Of a stretch of 10,926 nucleotides of DNA, positions 6,998-10,926 are shown piece after piece. Source of the DNA: Sphingobacteriaceae bacterium (GTDB lineage: Bacteria; Bacteroidota; Bacteroidia; B-17B0; Aurantibacillaceae); the NCBI GenBank assembly GCA_025360355.1, contig JANYCL010000487.1, positions 1 through 10,926 of the forward strand, written 5' to 3'. The first letter of the stretch is position 1. Every line of letters begins with the position of its first letter. The translations under genes and the position numbers were made by a program. The notes beneath the pieces are model-generated. The model saw only the letters and a program-made list of their open reading frames with translations, did not search any database and was not told where the DNA came from.

Positions 6998-7509
6998 GTT
7001 CCCTGTACACGCATAACTTGTTCAATAATGTCGCGGACACATCCTTGTCCGCCATTTTTAGGTGATATGTAAATACTTATACTCTTGATCTCTGTGGCAG
7101 AGTCGTTCGGACAAGCAGGAACACCAACCCGACTCATGACCTCGTGATCGGGTAGGTCATCACCCATGTACATGATCTGTTCATCGCTTAAATTATTTTC
7201 GTTTATGAAATCTTTGTAGCATTGAAGTTTATCATGTTGATTGATGAACAAATGTTGTATCCCGGTTTTTGCCAACAGATTTTTTACTGCCAAATTGTTT
7301 CCGCCCGAAATGATAACAATCGTATATCCTTTTTTCACTGCTAATTGTATCGCGTAACCGTCTTTAGAATGTACGTTCCGCACAACTTCACCATTCTCCA
7401 TTACCAAAACTGTATTATTGGTAAACACGCCGTCAATATCAAAAATGAACGTTGTTATTTTCGTTAATTTTTCTTTAAAGTTTTGCATTCCCTTTTTGTT
7501 GCTTTTCAA
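6976..7509 (-). CDS. kdsC: 3-deoxy-D-manno-octulosonate 8-phosphate phosphatase KdsC (HAD family)
   Basis: The enzyme removes phosphate from Kdo-8-phosphate to give Kdo, the inner-core sugar of lipopolysaccharide; it is cytoplasmic and usually tetrameric. The HAD motifs are complete: FDIDGVFT (23-30; nucleophile Asp24, acid/base Asp26), IISGGN (67-71), Lys94 in HDKLQCYKD, and MGDDLPDHEVM (115-125). SPKNGGQGCVRDIIEQVM (149-166) matches the KdsC C-terminal active-site tail. At 177 aa it is of normal size for the short, cap-less C0 class. The listed start overlaps the DUF2520 gene by 35 bases. The internal ATG at 7488 (MQNFKEKL) gives 170 aa, starts where close relatives start, and reduces the overlap to 14 bases, so it may be the true start. 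Confidence 0.95.
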   Translation of the reverse strand: MKSNKKGMQNFKEKLTKITTFIFDIDGVFTNNTVLVMENGEVVRNVHSKDGYAIQLAVKKGYTIVIISGGNNLAVKNLLAKTGIQHLFINQHDKLQCYKDFINENNLSDEQIMYMGDDLPDHEVMSRVGVPACPNDSATEIKSISIYISPKNGGQGCVRDIIEQVMRVQGTWAIANW

Positions 7510-8293
7510 TTAATTTACTTACCGATTTGTATATTTTTTTCAGGTCAGGATATTTTTTTAGCAATTGTAAATGTTGTTTTTGAGTTTTGAGATCTTTACG
7601 CGCGGCCGGACCGGTTTGCGCAACTATAGGTGAAACTGATCTTGTTTTTTTAGCGGTTTTAACAATGAGTGGGATCAGGTAATTGAAATGATCTCTTCCA
7701 ATTTCTTTATCTGTAAAATTATTGGCTGCAGCATACATCGCGTTACTGAAATTACCTGCAATTACTGCGGCTAAATGCAATTTTAAACGTTGTTCTGAAT
7801 TTAATTTCACAACCGTATTTGAGAAAATTTTTGCGAAACTCTCCAAAAAATTAAATGTTTTAGGATTGCTTCCTTCTACAAAAACCGGTATCTCCGTCCA
7901 ATAAACACTTTGTCCGAATGTAAATGTTTGCAAAGGATAAAAAACCCCTGTGTTTTTAGCAGCTCCTGAAATTTCTTTTAACGGAACTGTTCCTGAAGTA
8001 TGCAAAATAACTGCGTTCGTTTTAAACTTTTTTAGTTTGGAAGCTATTGAGGAAATTGCAGCATCCGGTGTACATATGAAATATAATTCAGACTCCTTGT
8101 CAATTTTTTTCCAATCGGTTACTATCGCGACTTTAAATTCTTTTTGTAATTGTTTTAAATGGGGAGTTAAACTACGGCTGTAAACCGTAATTTCAAAACG
8201 TTTGAAAAAAGATAAATGCGAAACAATATGCCATGCGATATTCCCGCTGCCAATAACTAAAACTTTTATTTTCCTGATCTTTTTAACCGCCAT
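7475..8293 (-). CDS. Rossmann-fold and DUF2520 domain-containing protein
   Basis: The 272-aa cytoplasmic protein resembles small NAD(P)-binding oxidoreductases of the 6-phosphogluconate/pyrroline-5-carboxylate reductase superfamily. The N-terminal Rossmann domain shows IKVLVIGSGNIAWHI (9-23, GxGNxA nucleotide-binding loop), an end-of-strand VYSRS that would contact the ribose, LYFICTPDAAI (70-80) and VILHTSGTVPL (95-105). The helical DUF2520 domain follows from about 116: GVFYPLQTF, KLHLAAVIAGNFSNAMY (171-187) and the conserved QTGPAARKD (226-234). The substrate of this family is not known to me. Its start overlaps the cytochrome c assembly gene by 11 bases and its end overlaps kdsC. The pairing with kdsC and maf is one I recall from other Bacteroidota, which suggests a conserved cluster rather than chance. 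Confidence 0.88.
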   Translation of the reverse strand: MAVKKIRKIKVLVIGSGNIAWHIVSHLSFFKRFEITVYSRSLTPHLKQLQKEFKVAIVTDWKKIDKESELYFICTPDAAISSIASKLKKFKTNAVILHTSGTVPLKEISGAAKNTGVFYPLQTFTFGQSVYWTEIPVFVEGSNPKTFNFLESFAKIFSNTVVKLNSEQRLKLHLAAVIAGNFSNAMYAAANNFTDKEIGRDHFNYLIPLIVKTAKKTRSVSPIVAQTGPAARKDLKTQKQHLQLLKKYPDLKKIYKSVSKLIEKQQKGNAKL

Positions 8294-10883
8294 GATTTGA
8301 ATTATGAATTTTTATTTTCCGCATGCGTTCAATGATCGCTATTAAAGTACCGATTGCCATCGTGATACTGCCGATCCATAATACGTTTATGTAAGGAAAC
8401 ATCACTGCTTTCATCACAATGAAATCTTTTGTGTTATTTACTTTTTCCGCCATTGTTATTTCAACACTGCCTTCATCAGGATTAATTTTCCAGAAGGAGA
8501 ATTTTAATCCAAGCTCTTCAATTTTATCTGTTTCAGGTATTACAATATTTTTTTTGATGATGTATTTAGGATGCGCCCAAAATATTTTTCCCTGTACGTC
8601 GTAAGCTTTTAATACGACCGTCACTTCTAATAAAGAATCATTTTTTTCATATTCAGCTTGAGTTAAATTACTTTTTAAAGAATCAATTATGATAATTGCA
8701 TTCTCGGCAAAAATAGTATCTCCAACATGACCAATATAATTTTTGGGAGTGATATAAGCATCTTTATTAATTGTATCCATGTTTGGATTCATATTCGCAA
8801 TCGTGACATGCGTATAAATATCACGGTTTAGAAAATGTTTTGTATCGGGATCAGCTGCACGACCCATTCTTGGATTATCCTGAATTTTTGGTTGGAGTTG
8901 GAAAGCGAATTCCGGTTTTCCTTTTGCGTCTTTTGTGAAATAATTTACTTTAAAAAAGAAATCGATGCCATGTATCTCTTTACCGGTGTAGGTAACAAGA
9001 TAAGGTCCCATTGGTAATGTATCTCCTTGTTGGAGATAAATGTTTTCTTGTCCGCTAAAACCTTCACCGAAGACTTCTGTTTTTTTGGAGGAAGTATTTT
9101 TCGAAAGCGTTACACTTTTTGATGTTGAAACTAAAGCGCCAATCAAAATTAAAGCAAAACCAATATGCGCAACAGAAGCTCCTGCTTTTGATATTTTCCC
9201 TTTTAAGATCCTTAACCAGTAATCAGAATTAGCAAGAACAGCAAAAGTTCCGAAAATAAATAAAAGTGCGTACGAAATTAAATTCCATTGATGTAAACCG
9301 GTCGCGCCTGAAAAGTCTTTCATGAAATAAAGCGGTACCACACACACCGAACCAAACAAAACCGAAATAATAAATGAAAGACCAAGTTTTTTATAAAACT
9401 CCTTTGCATTGCTTTTCTTGTATTTTAAAAACTGTGCGGCAGCAATAAGGATCATCAACAGAAGAGTGAAAGGAACCATCCACATTGTGAAATCTGCTTT
9501 ATCCATTGGTGCTTTTTTAGAGCCAAACATTTTATTAAGAACAGGAATGGAAGTAAAGTAAGTCAGAACTAAAGCTGAGAGTAATAAAGTTAAAGCTCCT
9601 AAAAACATCCAGAACTCACGCGAATACAATTCTTCTTCATCTTTTTCTTTCGGGAAATATTTATTATAACAATACACAGTAAGCGCACTGCTAATGAATA
9701 TCCACGAACAAAGAACAATTGTTTTTCCTCCGTAAAGAATACTAAAAAATGTGAGTAAGAGAGAGCCTACGATATAAGACATTCTCAAAAGTGAATTTTC
9801 AATTAATAGGGCGACACATAATAATAGAAAAGTTAAAACATATAATACTAATTGTCCTTGCATTCCTTCATCGGTAAAAGCGTGGACAGATGCATTTCCT
9901 AAAATTCCGCTTCGTGTTAAGAACGTGGAGTAGAGAACTAACATAAAAGAGCCAATGGCTAACAAATGCGTTGTAAATAAAGAGCCACCTTTATTTTTAT
10001 TCACGATCATCACATGTCCGGCTCCCACTAAAACTAACCACGGTACCAATGAAGAATTTTCAACCGGATCCCAAGCCCAAAAACCACCGAAACTTAAAGC
10101 CTCGTAAGCCCATGCACCGCCCATTAAAATTCCTACTCCTAAAATTAAAATTCCAAAGTAAGTCCAGGGTAAAGCAATTTGTTGCCACTCGTCGTGTTTT
10201 CTCCTCCACAATCCTGCTATTGCAAAAGCAAATGGAGGAAGTGTAGAAGCAAAACCTAAAAATAAAGTTGGCGGATGAATCGTCATCCAATAATTCATCA
10301 ACAATGGATTTAATCCGCTGCCATTTAATTTAGCGAGATAATTAGGCATCTGTATAAATGGCATGCTGGCATATTCAGGAAGTTCACGCAGCAATAAAAA
10401 AGGCGAGCTGCCAATTTTATAAGCGCCAACGTACAAACCAAGGATCATGCTTGCTAAGAATACTTGTGCCAAACTAAAAATGGCCATTACAGGAGCTTCC
10501 CAATCATTCTTCTTTAAAGATCTTTGTAAAATTATTCCGAGTATAACATTCCAGAATGTCCATAAAAGAAAACTTCCTTCTTGTCCTTCCCAAAAACAGG
10601 AAAGTATATAGCGCATTGGCATTTCGTTATTACTGTGTTTCCACGCGTATTGGTATTCGTAATAATGGTTGACGAGCATAAAGAACATCGTGCCAATAAT
10701 TCCGATAACGGCAAAGGCATGTGTGTAAAATGCGCTGCGTGCAAATTTTAAATATTCTTTATTTTTAGTGGAGAGATAAAAACCAATTAAAGCAATGAAT
10801 GCTGCTGCAAAAGAAAGTATAAGAAAAAAATTCCCAAGTTTACCAAGCCAGATGTGTTCGCCTATGTATTGAATTTCTTTCAT
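8283..10883 (-). CDS. ccmF: CcmF/CcsA-type cytochrome c assembly (heme lyase) protein
   Basis: The 866-aa inner-membrane protein attaches heme to apocytochrome c on the periplasmic side. The tryptophan-rich heme-handling motif WAYEALSFGGFWAWDPVEN (258-276) is intact, with Ser-Phe where proteobacterial CcmF has Gly-Trp. The four heme-ligand histidines expected of CcmF can be placed: periplasmic His203 (TIHPPTLFLGF) and His334 (SVHAFTDEG), and membrane His290 (GAGHVMIV) and His573 (SVAHIGFALIL). Over a dozen hydrophobic segments cover residues 15-590. A soluble, probably periplasmic region of ~240 residues (about 590-828) precedes a last membrane helix (~831-852), making it longer than the ~650-aa enterobacterial CcmF. 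The start at MKEIQYIGEHIWLGKLG fits the family. It overlaps the DUF2520 gene by 11 bases. The window ends 43 bases upstream, so promoter and preceding gene are not seen. Confidence 0.93.
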   Translation of the reverse strand: MKEIQYIGEHIWLGKLGNFFLILSFAAAFIALIGFYLSTKNKEYLKFARSAFYTHAFAVIGIIGTMFFMLVNHYYEYQYAWKHSNNEMPMRYILSCFWEGQEGSFLLWTFWNVILGIILQRSLKKNDWEAPVMAIFSLAQVFLASMILGLYVGAYKIGSSPFLLLRELPEYASMPFIQMPNYLAKLNGSGLNPLLMNYWMTIHPPTLFLGFASTLPPFAFAIAGLWRRKHDEWQQIALPWTYFGILILGVGILMGGAWAYEALSFGGFWAWDPVENSSLVPWLVLVGAGHVMIVNKNKGGSLFTTHLLAIGSFMLVLYSTFLTRSGILGNASVHAFTDEGMQGQLVLYVLTFLLLCVALLIENSLLRMSYIVGSLLLTFFSILYGGKTIVLCSWIFISSALTVYCYNKYFPKEKDEEELYSREFWMFLGALTLLLSALVLTYFTSIPVLNKMFGSKKAPMDKADFTMWMVPFTLLLMILIAAAQFLKYKKSNAKEFYKKLGLSFIISVLFGSVCVVPLYFMKDFSGATGLHQWNLISYALLFIFGTFAVLANSDYWLRILKGKISKAGASVAHIGFALILIGALVSTSKSVTLSKNTSSKKTEVFGEGFSGQENIYLQQGDTLPMGPYLVTYTGKEIHGIDFFFKVNYFTKDAKGKPEFAFQLQPKIQDNPRMGRAADPDTKHFLNRDIYTHVTIANMNPNMDTINKDAYITPKNYIGHVGDTIFAENAIIIIDSLKSNLTQAEYEKNDSLLEVTVVLKAYDVQGKIFWAHPKYIIKKNIVIPETDKIEELGLKFSFWKINPDEGSVEITMAEKVNNTKDFIVMKAVMFPYINVLWIGSITMAIGTLIAIIERMRKIKIHNSNHGG

Positions 10884-10926
10884 AAAATAGTTATCAGCAA
10901 TAATTAATCGAGCATTTCCCCCTAAT

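Noticed and set aside
10049..10290. Open frames opposite to or out of frame with the CcmF-type gene (one on each strand)
   Set aside because: They lie wholly inside a well-supported gene, have Lys/Pro- or Ser/Phe-rich composition typical of shadow frames and no recognisable motif. The same holds for the other short frames inside greA-to-ccmF coding regions.
10884..10926. 3' end of an upstream minus-strand gene (a frame runs from the edge to a TGA at 10894-10896) or an N-terminal extension of the CcmF-type protein (its own frame is open to the edge)
   Set aside because: Only about 10-14 codons are visible, no family can be recognised, and MKEIQYIGEHIWLGKLG already matches a normal start.

Overview
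The window looks like an AT-rich chromosome segment of a free-living member of the Bacteroidota. The evidence is a partial secreted protein with a sorting-type (type IX secretion, T9SS) C-terminal domain followed by a PorV/PorQ-family barrel, the lack of clear Shine-Dalgarno sequences before starts, many TAATG/ATGA junctions, and proteins that read as Bacteroidota versions of GreA, KdsC, Maf, DUF2520 and CcmF. No tRNA, rRNA, CRISPR array, insertion sequence or phage gene is visible. Coding density is close to complete, and the longest non-coding stretch is 70 bases (2214-2283).

Left part, plus strand. Positions 1-1088 hold the 3' end of a large envelope or secreted protein, followed 21 bases later by a 367-aa PorV/PorQ-family outer-membrane protein (1110-2213). 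A rho-independent terminator (2239-2272) closes this pair. Eleven bases after its T-run, greA (2284-2757) starts, joined by a one-base TAATG overlap to a HIT-family hydrolase (2757-3149).

Right part, minus strand, read from right to left. An unbroken run of eight genes covers 10883 down to 3154, and every junction is an overlap or a gap of 2 bases. The order is: a CcmF/CcsA-type cytochrome c assembly protein; a Rossmann/DUF2520 protein; kdsC (Kdo-8-phosphate phosphatase, for LPS); a UbiA-family prenyltransferase resembling the archaeal-type geranylgeranylglyceryl-phosphate synthases; maf (nucleotide pyrophosphatase); a small exported protein with a discoidin-like domain of the NADase-type glycan-binding kind; an ABC ATPase; and an ABC-2 permease. 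The run converges on the HIT gene with 4 bases between the two stop codons and no hairpin.

The gene set is mostly housekeeping and envelope biogenesis: heme attachment to cytochromes, LPS core precursor, isoprenoid or ether lipid, nucleotide sanitation and export. The points most worth a second look are the secreted-protein/PorV-like pair, the exported glycan-binding-like protein coupled to an ABC-2 exporter, the terminator pressed against the greA start, and the archaeal-type lipid prenyltransferase. I see no clear new defence or mobile system here.
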